A stretch of 64,000 nt of DNA from Cladocopium goreaui (lineage: Eukaryota; Sar; Dinophyceae; Suessiales; Symbiodiniaceae), in contig CAMXCT020001113.1 in assembly GCA_947184155.2 (NCBI GenBank), positions 840,206-904,205 of the forward strand. The letters are read 5' to 3'. Positions 20,533-30,281 of the stretch are shown one piece after another. The position numbers and the translations under genes were made by a program. The notes beneath the pieces are model-generated. The model worked only from the letters and a program-made list of their open reading frames with translations, had not been told where the DNA came from and did no database searches. Position 1 is the stretch's first letter. Every line of letters starts with the position of its first letter.

Positions 20533-22590
20533 TCAAAACGAAGAATCCACTTGGATGGGTATGCGTGATGCAGCCCCCAGGTCTTCGTGCGGAAAACATG
20601 GTGGGGTAGGTTCAAACTGCCGGCTCAATGCATCTGCTACTTTATTGAGTTTGGTGTTCAGATGTTGAAGGATTGTGAACTCGTATATTCCCTTCGCCTG
20701 ATCTAAAGCTATTTCTCTGGCGACCATAGCCATCCCTGGCGACTTGGCCTTGCCTTTTGCTAACATGTGGAGGGCCGATATGTTGTCCGACTTGACACGA
20801 AGGATGGACCCAAGTGGAAACCTTATCAGCCAAGTCCTTGCGGCTAGTAAGAGGCACAGGGATTCCCAAAGCGCCATGTGGCTGGGGTCCCCTGGTTGGG
20901 CACCAGTACGAACGATGAACTCTTGGGGTATGATTGTGCTGAAGAACTCGACTGGTCGGTCCCCAACTATCATAATAGCCCCCAAGCCTCTGGTTGATGC
21001 GTCCGTAATAATAATGCATTTTGTCTGTTGTCTGAATGCCCTCACTACCCTGGTGAACGGAGCTGCCTTTTCTCCCAGCAAGGCGTCTATCCACTGTAAG
21101 GCTATCCCAATGCGGCGCACATGGACAACATTTCTGGTCTGCTTCGGACCGTCATTCGTTGCCAGTGCAGCCCACAGGGAATTCAAGAAAGGTCTCATGA
21201 GAGGGACCAATCCCGCCACGAAGGACAACGCGCCTGCTAGACTTTGTAGCTGTCTTCGTCCAATGACCGGCCTCCTCAGGTAGGTCTGGACTTTTGATTT
21301 CAGCTCAGCAACTTTGTCTTCAGGTATAGTTACAGATATGGTGTGGTTATCATGATCTGCTTTTATAACGGCTCCTATCCACTTCACCTCTGTTCCTGAA
21401 TCAGACTTTTCCAGTTTGAGTGGGTACCCGGCTATTTGTGACCAGAGCAGGGAGATCCCCACCCTTTCCTTGTGATAGGGGTCCGTGCAGTCAAACGTGA
21501 ATAACGGGTCGTCCACATACGTTTGCAGTCTGATGTCAGGGTTGATAGAGGCAAGGGACCTTCCAAACCACGCTGCATATCTGCCCCATAAAGTTGGAGA
21601 TGAAACTGAACCGAAAACCAGGACATCATAAACCACAATTTTCAGTGTGCCAGTTTTGTCCCTGAATGCAGCTGAAGTGAAGGCTCTGTCTTTACCCGAT
21701 GGAATGTTGTGGAAGGCATCGCGGATGTCCACTGCTAGAAACGCTGGCTTCCCCCGTTTTCGGAAAATTTCCAAAGCGTCCTCAATGGCGTCGGTGACCC
21801 TCGGCAGTAACACCCTTTCGCCTTGGGAGCATAGCTTGTTTGTGCCGCTCTCCCTCATGTCCCAAATAATCCGTGCCTTCCTAATCACTCCCTCAGGTGT
21901 TTGTTTCTCCTTGACCAACAGACCCAGTTTGTTTAATACGGGTTTTATTCCGATTTCCCTTTCCGCAGCAGCCATGTTGGGGTAGACTGAACAGAAACCT
22001 TTTGATGCAGCCTCATCAATAAGTTTGTGTAGATCTTCTTCCCACTCGACGGCTGATGGATGGTTATCCCAGTTTTCGAATGACCTTTGTAATTGTTCTG
22101 CTGCCTCAGCTTCCCATTCAACCTCCTTAACCACGGGGAATATGCCCGTACAAGGAATGGGTTCGGTGAAGCCTAGGGGAGCGCCCGACCTCAACCACTG
22201 CACCAGCACCGGGGAATCTGGGTCCCCACTTATTCTTCCCCAAGCATCAAAAATCTGAGGTTGGAGTGGTGTGCATGCTTTTGCAGTACTAGGTTGAATG
22301 GTTCCTGGGGACAACGAACATACCAGTTGCCTAAGCTTGTCAATAAGCTGAGCTGAAATCGGAGCTGCATGTCCACCCGTTAAAATTTGGTCGACTAGCG
22401 ATTTGACAGAGGGGTGAGATGTTGCTTGCTTGAGAAGCTTGAAGACGGCCCTGCCCGCCATGTCGGATTTTGGGATCCTCCTGATGGACTTTAGCGGGTT
22501 GCGCATCCCCCCAATGGCTTCGGCATTCTCAATCTCCCTCTGTCTCATCGCTTGGTCCTCTAAGACTGGTCCTGTCGGTCCGGCACTCAC
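20533..22590 (-). CDS. Reverse transcriptase/RNase H of DIRS-type element
   Basis: About 685 aa. RT spans roughly residues 215-410: motif A AVDIRDAFHNIP (Asp near 288), motif B-like FGSVSSPTLWGRY, motif C TYVDD (357-361). RNase H follows at about 525-660 with D530 in IIITDAS, E576 in ALWESLC, D602 in VKSDN and D653 in VADALSR, a complete D-E-D-D set. No methyltransferase domain is seen. There is no ATG at the left limit; the frame runs back through GTG and GGC into an in-frame TGA that ends the Gag-like frame. The first internal ATG is at about residue 15. It copies the element RNA into cDNA. Confidence 0.93.
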   Translation of the reverse strand: MSAGPTGPVLEDQAMRQREIENAEAIGGMRNPLKSIRRIPKSDMAGRAVFKLLKQATSHPSVKSLVDQILTGGHAAPISAQLIDKLRQLVCSLSPGTIQPSTAKACTPLQPQIFDAWGRISGDPDSPVLVQWLRSGAPLGFTEPIPCTGIFPVVKEVEWEAEAAEQLQRSFENWDNHPSAVEWEEDLHKLIDEAASKGFCSVYPNMAAAEREIGIKPVLNKLGLLVKEKQTPEGVIRKARIIWDMRESGTNKLCSQGERVLLPRVTDAIEDALEIFRKRGKPAFLAVDIRDAFHNIPSGKDRAFTSAAFRDKTGTLKIVVYDVLVFGSVSSPTLWGRYAAWFGRSLASINPDIRLQTYVDDPLFTFDCTDPYHKERVGISLLWSQIAGYPLKLEKSDSGTEVKWIGAVIKADHDNHTISVTIPEDKVAELKSKVQTYLRRPVIGRRQLQSLAGALSFVAGLVPLMRPFLNSLWAALATNDGPKQTRNVVHVRRIGIALQWIDALLGEKAAPFTRVVRAFRQQTKCIIITDASTRGLGAIMIVGDRPVEFFSTIIPQEFIVRTGAQPGDPSHMALWESLCLLLAARTWLIRFPLGSILRVKSDNISALHMLAKGKAKSPGMAMVAREIALDQAKGIYEFTILQHLNTKLNKVADALSRQFEPTPPCFPHEDLGAASRIPIQVDSSF

Positions 22591-22593
22591 GCC

Positions 22594-23139
22594 TCACTTC
22601 GCTGCCTTCCTGAGACTCCCCTCGCGATGCTTCATCACTCGGGGAAGGTCCGCCTTCTCCATCGCCTCTGCCAAGGCCTTGTTCAAGGCTGGCGGGTACT
22701 CACTCAAAGCTTTGGATGCTCGCTCCTTTTCTCCTCTGACTGTCCTCCACCTCTGGACCAAGGACTCATGTGGTGAAACGTAGGTCTCTCCGTTTGGTCT
22801 GGTCCATTCCTTCGGAGGATGGTTGCACCTCCTCCCCTTGATTTGTCCAAGGGGAAGGGAGTCCGTCTGAATCCTTGTGGGCTTCGTTGTTTCTGCTCCA
22901 AATTGGCATTGGTCGAACAACGCCTTTTCCACCAGCGCGTGACCAGTCATCTCTTTGAACCAGCTCGTTTTCCACATGTCGAGTTTCTCCTTGTGGTCTG
23001 GATTTTCTATCCAGTAGGCCGCTCTGACGCGCCTCACTTCTCTCGTCACGTGTGTGGAAAATTCGATGAGATGATTTGCCTCCTTGAGCTGTTTTCTCTC
23101 CTCCGAGGAAAGGCTTTTGAGAGGCAGCCCATCCGGATG
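22594..23139 (-). CDS. Gag-like frame of DIRS-type element, 5' truncated by gap
   Basis: Partial frame running out of the gap and ending with TGA at 22594-22596. It is charged and Trp-containing (EVRRVRAAYWIENPDHKEK, DMWKTSWFKEMTGHALVEK), consistent in position with the nucleocapsid-like first ORF of DIRS elements, although I recognise no zinc knuckle. The TGA is in the same frame as the RT frame. Anything read to the right of 23139 comes from the other side of an unknown-size gap and should not be added to this protein. Confidence 0.7.
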   Translation of the reverse strand, partial: HPDGLPLKSLSSEERKQLKEANHLIEFSTHVTREVRRVRAAYWIENPDHKEKLDMWKTSWFKEMTGHALVEKALFDQCQFGAETTKPTRIQTDSLPLGQIKGRRCNHPPKEWTRPNGETYVSPHESLVQRWRTVRGEKERASKALSEYPPALNKALAEAMEKADLPRVMKHREGSLRKAAK

Positions 23140-23239
23140 NNNNNNNNNNNNNNNNNNNNNNNNNNNNNNNNNNNNNNNNNNNNNNNNNNNNNNNNNNNNN
23201 NNNNNNNNNNNNNNNNNNNNNNNNNNNNNNNNNNNNNNN
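23140..23239. other. Assembly gap (100 N)
   Basis: 100 Ns, the usual placeholder for unknown length, at the centre of the inverted pair of DIRS-type copies. Confidence 0.99.
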
Positions 23240-23517
23240 GGTCCATCCTTCGTGTCAAGTCGGACAACATATCGGCCCTCCACATGTTAGCAAAAGGCAA
23301 GGCCAAGTCGCCAGGGATGGCTATGGTCGCCAGAGAAATAGCTTTAGATCAGGCGAAGGGAATATACGAGTTCACAATCCTTCAACATCTGAACACCAAA
23401 CTCAATAAAGTAGCAGATGCATTGAGCCGGCAGTTTGAACCTACCCCACCATGTTTTCCGCACGAAGACCTGGGGGCTGCATCACGCATACCCATCCAAG
23501 TGGATTCTTCGTTTTGA
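23240..23517 (+). CDS. RNase H C-terminus of DIRS-type element, copy 2 (partial)
   Basis: Enters from the gap at SILRVKSDNISALHM and ends with the same last residues and stop as the RT frame of copy 1. The third and fourth RNase H aspartates (KSDN, VADALSR) are present; RT and Gag are lost in the gap. Confidence 0.88.
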
Positions 23518-23632
23518 CATTTACCAAAGGGTAACGCCAGATCTTTCAAAGGGGGAAAAGTGGTTTGGGGGGCATAGGTTTTCACATAAGAACTGAGGCT
23601 GTGCACTGCATGTTTTCTTGGGTAGGTAACAT

Positions 23633-25219
23633 ATGAGTTTTGGGCTCGAAATGAAGCGTAGTCTAGGTCCACGGTTTTGGCTGGGCCAGGGAATACCCCA
23701 GGCAAAACCAGCCACCCATTCTGCAGGGCTACGCCCATTGCAGGAGGGGCCCGTCTATGGGGCCGTCGACCCCGGGCATCCCGAAGCAGCCGCACCATTG
23801 GCACAGCCAGGTGTCAAGGCTTACGCTAGGGGCTCGCTAAACGACGCCATAAGGCACGCATCCACAGGTCCGGAAAAGTGTGCAGAACACATCACAAAGA
23901 GAGCAAAGGCAGATACATCCAGAGGCCCCTACGAGTCAAGGAAATCAACGTGGTCTGCCTTGGCCAGGGCGGCGGGTTTCTCAGACCCGTTCCGTCTGTC
24001 CCCGGACCTCATCAACACGGTGATGGGAGCGATGGACATGGCCGGCTATAGATCAGCAGAGCTGTACATGGATACAGCCAAGCAGATACACATTGAGAGA
24101 GGACTTGATTGGACGGCACAGCTTGCCCAGGCCTCTAGGCAAGCCAGAAGGGCGTGCCAAAGGGGCCGAGGACCAGCCAAACAGGCGCAACCTTTGCCGA
24201 TGATCGAGCTAGCGAAGCTGAAAGTTCACAAGGACCCAGCAGCTCCTGGAGGACCAATTTTCCCGATGAGGTCGGTCATGTTGGCATCATGGTGGCTCCT
24301 TCGTGAAATCGAGGCAAGCTCGGCAGAGAGGTCGCACATCGAAATCGACAAGGTCCAAAGACTTATCCACTGGAAGCTTCCATCCAGTAAGGCGGATTGG
24401 CAAGCCCTGGGCGCAACTCGAACGCATTCTTGTAATTGCGAACAGAATGCCCGGCAGCCAGAGTGTCCATACCATGCCATGGTGGAGCACCTAGAGGCAG
24501 TGGGAGCTATCAGCGATCGCTGGGTTTTCCCATCAGCCACAGGTGAGCAGTCATCCAAATGCGGATGGGCCGACACCATGCAATGCATGGCACAGCAGCT
24601 GAATCTTCCTACTCACACAGACACTGGGGCAAGGAGATTCACCGGACACAGCGCCCGGGCAACTGGCGCAGTGTACCTGGCACAGACCCAGATCGAACTC
24701 TGGAGGATCCAGCTATTTGGGCGCTGGGGTTCGGAGTGCTTCAGGATATATATCCGCGACGCTCCACTTCAGCAGCTACATTCCTTGGCAAAAGAAGCTT
24801 CTCTCACAACTTCTTTAGCAGCAGCCCGGGCGGAACTTTCTGCGATCCTCAGCCAGGCGCAAAATTGTTCCCCGCCAGCCGCAGCAGTTTCCTTACGGAA
24901 CCAGTCCGTGGGCTGCCTTGCGGACTGCGAGGCTGCAGTGGATATTGCTCCGCCATCGGAGCAGCCAGCTTCAGTGGAGTTTGTGATTAACAGATCTGCC
25001 TACGGCAAGATCCACAAGGTAGCCTGTAGTGGACCAACGCGTCCTCACTACCTATGGCGCACCCAATGCAACTGGTATTTTGCACGTGGCCACGCAGACT
25101 ATGCACTTGCAAGTCAAGCGGACCCAGACAAGCCAGAATGCAATAAATGTTTTAAGCCCAAGCAACAGAAATTGGATGATGAGCCCTCTACCTCTTCATC
25201 ATCTTCATCGGAGTCATAA
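23633..25219 (+). CDS. Tyrosine recombinase of DIRS-type element, copy 2
   Basis: 528 aa, identical in predicted sequence to the 18832-20418 protein, with the same Arg224, His339-x-x-Arg342, Trp365 and Tyr373 set and the Cys-rich tail. Two intact identical copies mean a very recent event or an assembly duplication. Confidence 0.92.
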   Translation: MSFGLEMKRSLGPRFWLGQGIPQAKPATHSAGLRPLQEGPVYGAVDPGHPEAAAPLAQPGVKAYARGSLNDAIRHASTGPEKCAEHITKRAKADTSRGPYESRKSTWSALARAAGFSDPFRLSPDLINTVMGAMDMAGYRSAELYMDTAKQIHIERGLDWTAQLAQASRQARRACQRGRGPAKQAQPLPMIELAKLKVHKDPAAPGGPIFPMRSVMLASWWLLREIEASSAERSHIEIDKVQRLIHWKLPSSKADWQALGATRTHSCNCEQNARQPECPYHAMVEHLEAVGAISDRWVFPSATGEQSSKCGWADTMQCMAQQLNLPTHTDTGARRFTGHSARATGAVYLAQTQIELWRIQLFGRWGSECFRIYIRDAPLQQLHSLAKEASLTTSLAAARAELSAILSQAQNCSPPAAAVSLRNQSVGCLADCEAAVDIAPPSEQPASVEFVINRSAYGKIHKVACSGPTRPHYLWRTQCNWYFARGHADYALASQADPDKPECNKCFKPKQQKLDDEPSTSSSSSSES

Positions 25220-25265
25220 TGCGCTCGAACGCAGAATGGACCAAGTTGGCATCATGGACTCAATC

Positions 25266-25414
25266 AAGCACATGTTTGACTCAGCCAGAGTGGGACACTT
25301 CAAAAGTGATCCTAGCTAGCTGAGTGAGTCACACTCATGGCCAACGTTTACAAAAAGTGCGTCCGGCTCCGATGCACATTTCTATTGCTGCCCTCATGGT
25401 CTTAAAGAGTTGTT
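25266..25414 (+). repeat. Split direct repeat, inner copy (B1), element 2
   Basis: 149 bp, starting AAGCACATGTTTGACTCAG, 46 bp after the recombinase stop. It differs from the outer copy by one base at 25392 (CCC for CTC). Confidence 0.93.
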
Positions 25415-25571
25415 GGGTGAAACAGTGAAGCTGTTGTTGTAACAACTAAATGACATGAGAGGGGTGTTTGTGGGAGGGAAACCCTTGAACCAGCTTGGCC
25501 TGGGGCCATTTTGGCTCAAGGGTGTGATTTTGAAATCCCCACCCGCCCTCTCCTAACTCAAAAGGGGAGGG
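25415..25571 (+). repeat. Middle segment (A2) of split direct repeat, element 2
   Basis: 157 bp between the two 149-bp repeats. In split-direct-repeat elements this segment copies the 5' end of the element, which here lies in the gap. It contains an imperfect hairpin (about 25480-25522) whose right arm is the DinoSL-like 16-mer, and ends in a purine-rich AAAAGGGGAGGG. Confidence 0.75.
25505..25520 (+). other. DinoSL-like 16-mer, element 2
   Basis: GCCATTTTGGCTCAAG, identical to the last 16 nt of the 22-nt dinoflagellate trans-spliced leader, followed by GG. A chance exact 16-mer match in a window this size is improbable (order 1 in 30,000), though it sits in an inverted repeat (left arm CCCTTGAACCAGCTTGGCC), which could have produced it independently. 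A relict leader would mean a trans-spliced element transcript was reverse transcribed. Confidence 0.6.
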
Positions 25572-25720
25572 AAGCACATGTTTGACTCAGCCAGAGTGGG
25601 ACACTTCAAAAGTGATCCTAGCTAGCTGAGTGAGTCACACTCATGGCCAACGTTTACAAAAAGTGCGTCCGGCTCCGATGCACATTTCTATTGCTGCTCT
25701 CATGGTCTTAAAGAGTTGTT
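25572..25720 (+). repeat. Split direct repeat, outer copy (B2), element 2
   Basis: 149 bp, right terminus of the element at GAGTTGTT (25720). The boundary is set by the loss of similarity to copy 1. Confidence 0.93.
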
Positions 25721-27106
25721 TCAAGCTAATTACACAGCCATCAGAAGCATTAACTGCACATTCTATCATACTATCACAGTTTTTTTCTAGACGGCCAGGA
25801 CCCAGTGTCACTCTGTACAGCGCGAAATCGCAACCGCTTCTGAGCGACAATCAGCGAGAGCAGAAGTTGAAGGTCAAGGACTGCGTGACACAGCAAGTTA
25901 GTTCTTGTGCGCTGGGATGGTAAGACTGGTAAGGCACACTTTCATGCTATCAGTATTTTCATAATTGTCATTATCAGCGTACCTTGAAACAGGATGACTC
26001 CACGTCGCTGATCAGATGGTTTCGATTTCTTGCCCTTGGTGTTCCATCCTCAGCATCAGCCTTTTTCATCAGTAGCATTTGTGAACAATCATGTAAATGT
26101 GCAGAAGTTCTTTAACTTGCAAGGTCAGCGGCTGGTTTGCATCCAATTCCGTGTTCGCCTCGCCATTTCCTGAGAACAAACAATGATGTAATCAACTCCA
26201 GAGGCAGGCAACAAACAGCACCTATGGATACCTATGGCCCATTGGCATTATTCTTTTCAAAGCGCAAAAAGTAGACACCGGGCCGGGCAGAATCGGCAGA
26301 ATGCTTGCGGCACCTCGAGGCTGCCGATGTTTGTGCAGAAACTACCAGAGGGCGCAAGGACAGCCAGCCTTGTCAATGCGAGTACGCAGATTGGAGCTGT
26401 CTGCGACTTAAGCAACTTTAAGCAACTTAAGTAGTACCAGTAGTCCCTCATAGATCTCATAGTCCCTCAATGTCTCTCATTTCTCTTGTGAAGAGAAGCT
26501 CAGAAACCGAGGTTTATGCGATCATTTTTCATGTGGTGGAGTACAACAAGAGTTTGGAGGAGAGAGCACCTTTGCAGCAATCTTCTGCCGCTGGAGTGAT
26601 ATGTTGGGAGTGTTCTTTCAGCCGGTCCACTTTGACGGACCGCAAGATGATGCTTAGAAGCTCAGGGACTAAGCCACTAAGCATTATCATTATCTTGCTG
26701 GTATATTAATATACTACATCTACACGGCATCTACACAACTGTTTGGATCACGTGCAATGTGCTGGTGCATGGTCCATCAACATGCAAATCAAGTGATAGT
26801 TTTACGGGCTTCGTTTTTTTGAACCATGCTGCCCTCATTTGTCTCGACTTTGTCCCACCAAGGCAAGCGTGGCTCGATCAATGGAGCTTCTCGATTGACA
26901 TTGTTTGGCCTTTCAGCTGTCTTCTTAAGGATCTAAGCAGCCACAGTAAGCATTTAGAGAACATTGAGTTCGCATGGTCAGCAAATGTCAGAGAGAACCC
27001 AGCTAGATTCTTTTAGAATCAAGTGAAGATATAAGCATTGAAATTGAATCAGAGAATAATGAACTCTCCAATCCAAGTAGTTACTCCATCTGCATATGGT
27101 GCCCAG
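25721..27106. other. Unassigned DNA right of the DIRS-type copies
   Basis: No exon I can defend. Short duplications occur near 26405-26470 (AGCAACTTTAAGCAACTTAAG; TCCCTCA). Confidence 0.35.
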
Positions 27107-27158
27107 GGAAATGAACGAAAAACGACGACTCTTCAAGGAGGAGCAGCAGCGGAAGAAG
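27107..27158 (+). CDS. Candidate coiled-coil exon, unknown gene
   Basis: After GGTGCCCAG the frame reads EMNEKRRLFKEEQQRKK, a highly charged helix, and meets an AAG/GC donor-like site. The frame stays open past the donor to a TGA at 27230. GC donors are an accepted minority class in dinoflagellates. Confidence 0.45.
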
Positions 27159-28970
27159 GCAGCGAAACCAGCAAGTCATGGCAAGACATGGCAACTGGAA
27201 CGGTTTGGAATATGGAACAGCCATGAACCAACTGGATGAACAGATATGAACAGCCTGTTTGGCAACTGGAGCACTTAGTGCACTTCCAACTCATCACAAC
27301 TCATCACAACTCATCACAACTAAGCACAACTCATCCAACCAGCTGCCAGTATTGGCAACCTGAAGGCAGCAGCTCATGCTGCTGAAAATGTCCACATTGG
27401 GCAACTCGCTGCAGTCGCTGCTCTGGTGCTCTTCATCTTTTTGCAGCTGGACAGCATGGAGATGGCTGTGCAGGCTGTGAAAGTCTAAGCTCTTATACTC
27501 TCTTATGTCATCCATCCTTCTCGGGGGTAGCATGCCATAGCAGATCCTAGTTGCGTTTTGCTGAGGACTGCACCACCCAACTCAGCAATCAGAAATTGTG
27601 TAAGCTCCCTCAGAATCGCACGATAATTGTGTAATGCGCTAAGCAGCCGCGAATGATGCAGGAACGGTTGAAGAATTGGGGCAGAACAGAATAGCACATG
27701 AATGCCATTCAGATCCATTCAGAAGGATGCGCATGATTTGGCACTCTGTCTGTGATCTCTTGAGTTATACAGCATGAGCATGATGGACGTGGCGAAAAGG
27801 AGAATGTCATCGAGAAAAGGTTCTTTGATGTTCTTTGAATATGTTCGAGTCAATCGGAGTTCCGAGTTGTACTCCAAGTGTGCTGAGCTTCACAACTGTC
27901 TGACTTCGACTGCCTTCGTGCTAAGGTGGATGTGGGATGAGCAGACCATTGAGCTAGTGGTTCTTGCGGCTCTTGCAGGCAATGGGAAATGAGTGTCCAC
28001 TAGATTACCTGGATGCTGCCTTGGTAAGGCGTTGGCAATCAGTGGCTTTGCAGTGGCTGTGCAGTGGCTTTGCAGTGACTTTGCTGTCATGATTTGTTGG
28101 AGTATGTTGTGGCAGTGGACCGCATCTGTCAGGTGCAGTTGGCAATGTGGCGGAATCTTGGGCCCTGAAACATGATGCTAACATGTCATGCGTCGTGCGT
28201 GTGGGTACTTCAATTCTGCCCAAAGACCAAGGACTTGACCGTGTGGCCAATCGCACTTCAGCACCTTGCTTTGACTCGTGAAGTTGGGACTAGGACAAGC
28301 TGGACAGCTACTACCTTTGGCTGGATCAAGGGCCTGTCGCAATGATCAGATACGCCTGTGCAGGCATCCTAGCCGCTATGCAGCGGACTCTTGGCTGAAT
28401 CTGAAATTGCTGAGTTTATCTTGGCGCAAACATGTTCCTGCTGTTGCCGCTCTTCTTGTAAGCATAGAACTTCATAGAACTATGTTTTAATATCCGGGCT
28501 CACAGGCGATCCAAATTGGGGGCTCTGTCAGTGGAGTTGTTCCAAACATCATTGAGGCGGGGCACTAGATTTCTCACCTGTCTAGCAACGTGCTGACAGT
28601 GAGACTTTCACTGGAACAACTGGTACTGTCTTACAGACTCATACATGTTGGGAAGTGTTTGGGCCATGCTCCATAGTGCTTGCCAGGCATACTTGGCCGA
28701 ATTTGGCATCATATGGTTCCTTGTGATCGTGGTCCTTCTGCACCTTGCCTGTAGATGTTTGAAGCTATTTGAAGCTAGCTTACAGCAGATTGTGAGTCTG
28801 GTCTTGCATGCAGGGTTTGATCATGTTTGATCTCCAATCATAGTTATATAGTCAGTTTCTCCAGATTCTCAAGTTTTCTGCAGTTTGGACCAACCGACGT
28901 GTTGCTTCATTTGTTTGACCACAAAGGCAGATTTTGTTGTGGAAGGCCATCAGCGTAAAGGATGTAGCAG
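27159..28970. other. Probable introns with unplaced exons
   Basis: A CTTTTTGCAG acceptor at about 27452 precedes a short frame LDSMEMAVQAVK. The minus strand at 27560-27700 is open (HNYRAILRELTQFLIAELGG). A plus-strand hydrophobic frame at 28645-28830 could encode a membrane segment. None is decisive. CAACTCATCA and GGCTTTGCAGTG short tandem duplications occur at 27288-27335 and 28040-28082. Confidence 0.3.
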
Positions 28971-29008
28971 GGCCAACGCCAACAAATTTGCTTCCCTTTG
29001 GAGAGAAG
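28971..29008 (+). CDS. Candidate micro-exon with canonical borders
   Basis: GATGTAGCAG / 38 bp / GTGGGATTT. The frame encodes ANANKFASLWRE. Borders are canonical GT-AG, but the size makes the call weak alone; it is supported by the run of similar exons to the right. Confidence 0.35.
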
Positions 29009-29192
29009 GTGGGATTTTCCTTGCGACATTAGCGCAAAATCGTCATTTTGCACCATTTTGTACCGTCCAAAATGTCACTGGAATGTACTGAATGGATGGC
29101 TTGACACAGTTTATGTCTCTGCTATTCTCCCTCGGAAGAATCTGGGCAACTATATGGAAAACATATTGAGTCCTTCAAGCCTGATCAAGCAG

Positions 29193-29244
29193 GCCAAATG
29201 CAATTGTGCCGGATGTGATGGCTGCAACTTCTCTGAGAATCCAG
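29193..29244 (+). CDS. Candidate Cys-rich exon
   Basis: After GATCAAGCAG the frame gives AKCNCAGCDGCNFSENPG, with five cysteines in 14 residues, and ends at a CCAG/GC donor-like site. The CAGCDG motif recurs in the exon at 52469-52597. It could be a small extracellular or metal-binding module; family not recognised. Confidence 0.4.
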
Positions 29245-29317
29245 GCTTGCACTGCCTCGCTTTCCAGACCCTATTGCTCCCATTATCATTAAGCTGTAAC
29301 AGCGTGAAATTTCGCAG

Positions 29318-29364
29318 GTTCTCCGACTGTCTTGAAGACACCATGTGCCACTACCAGTGCAGAG
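29318..29364 (+). CDS. Candidate Cys-rich exon
   Basis: After TTTCGCAG the best GC3 frame is FSDCLEDTMCHYQCR, ending AGAG/GA (a GA donor candidate). Its phase does not match the exon at 29193-29244 directly, so an exon or border between them is misplaced. Confidence 0.35.
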
Positions 29365-29471
29365 GACGGCCAAGCATCCTAAGACTTAGAGGCTACCATT
29401 TTTAGCGGATTAAACCGATTGCGTCGATTGCGGCTCATAGTGATAGTAGTCACTTGCTTTCCTACTTGCAG

Positions 29472-29533
29472 GAGACCGACCCAAGCTCCGGTGAAGAAGA
29501 AAGTTCTAGCAGTGTGTCAAGAATGGCTGGAAG
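29472..29533 (+). CDS. Candidate Ser/Glu-rich exon with canonical borders
   Basis: CTACTTGCAG acceptor, frame ETDPSSGEEESSSSVSRMAG, strong GTGAGG donor at 29534. Twenty codons plus two bases. A typical acidic disordered linker; function unknown. Confidence 0.45.
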
Positions 29534-30281
29534 GTGAGGACTAAAATGGACTAAACGTTACCAGCTTTCCTTGCAACCAACACTGAAGACGGTCAGGTTC
29601 TACAACGCCTTGCGCGGCGGTACGGACCACTGCAGAGATGCCGCTTGATAGCATGGTGTTGTTAGAAAAATTACTTTACTTCGAGTGATCCCCACCATGA
29701 CATTTCAAAACAGCTTGTTGACAGCACTTTTGTCTGAAGCTTTTGTCACGGGACTTTTGCCCAACTAACTATCCCAATCATTTGTTTCACCTGGCAGGTC
29801 ATTGTGCAGGTCATTCTGACATATCTTTGCCCAACTAACTATCCCAATTATTTGACTGTCAAACAGGATATAAACATGTCAGTGGACCATGTGAAGTAAA
29901 CTCCAGAGCTCTCAACAGGTTTGTTTAAACATGACCAAACAGGGCAGTGGACCACCTGAGCCAAACAAACAAACATGCCCAAACATGTCAGCACACCGCC
30001 TGTCAAACATGTTTGTACAAACATGACTGAACCAAGCCAGTGGACCATGAACCAAAGTCAAAGGCTCGCAAGCTCACGTGTAAACTCGACAAAACCATGC
30101 CAGTGTTACTTCATCAGATCGCTGCAGCTGCAACTCTCTATTTCTCCACCAGACCTCTTCAATCAAAACCGATTAGGTCCCACTGGCAGAGCACTGTGTC
30201 AGGATGCTTGCAATGCATCATAGACAGGCCAGGACTGCAGCCGCTCCAGCGTCGAAGCAGCTTTGGCTTCCAACTTGTCAG
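29534..30281. other. Unassigned DNA with dispersed AAACATG words
   Basis: No clear exon. TTTGCCCAACTAACTATCCC occurs twice (about 29756 and 29826), and AAACATG(T/A) words recur about nine times between 29870 and 30040, sometimes next to CAGTGGACCA. A loose short-word cluster of unknown meaning. Confidence 0.4.

Larger units (their letters stand above)
18331..23139 (-). mobile_element. DIRS-order YR retrotransposon, copy 1 (5' end lost in gap)
   Basis: On the minus strand the order is partial Gag-like frame, RT/RNase H, tyrosine recombinase, then a 3' block made of a 149-bp repeat, a 157-bp middle and the same 149-bp repeat. Tyrosine recombinase instead of a DDE integrase, with split direct repeats, defines the DIRS order (PAT-like or Ngaro-like). 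The RT and recombinase frames are intact, so the copy looks young. The 5' end is missing because the assembly gap begins at 23140. Confidence 0.9.
23240..25720 (+). mobile_element. DIRS-order YR retrotransposon, copy 2 (5' part lost in gap)
   Basis: Plus-strand mirror image of 18331-20810: end of RNase H, recombinase, then the repeat-middle-repeat 3' end. By eye I found only three differences in about 2.48 kb (one 1-bp indel near 23531, one substitution near 23597, one at 25392). The right flank (CAAGCTAATTACACAG) is unrelated to the left flank of copy 1. Confidence 0.9.

Noticed and set aside
23084-23517. Proteins read across the N gap, including an initiator Met for Gag at 23283
   Set aside because: They join sequence from two sides of a gap of unknown length, in opposite element orientation.
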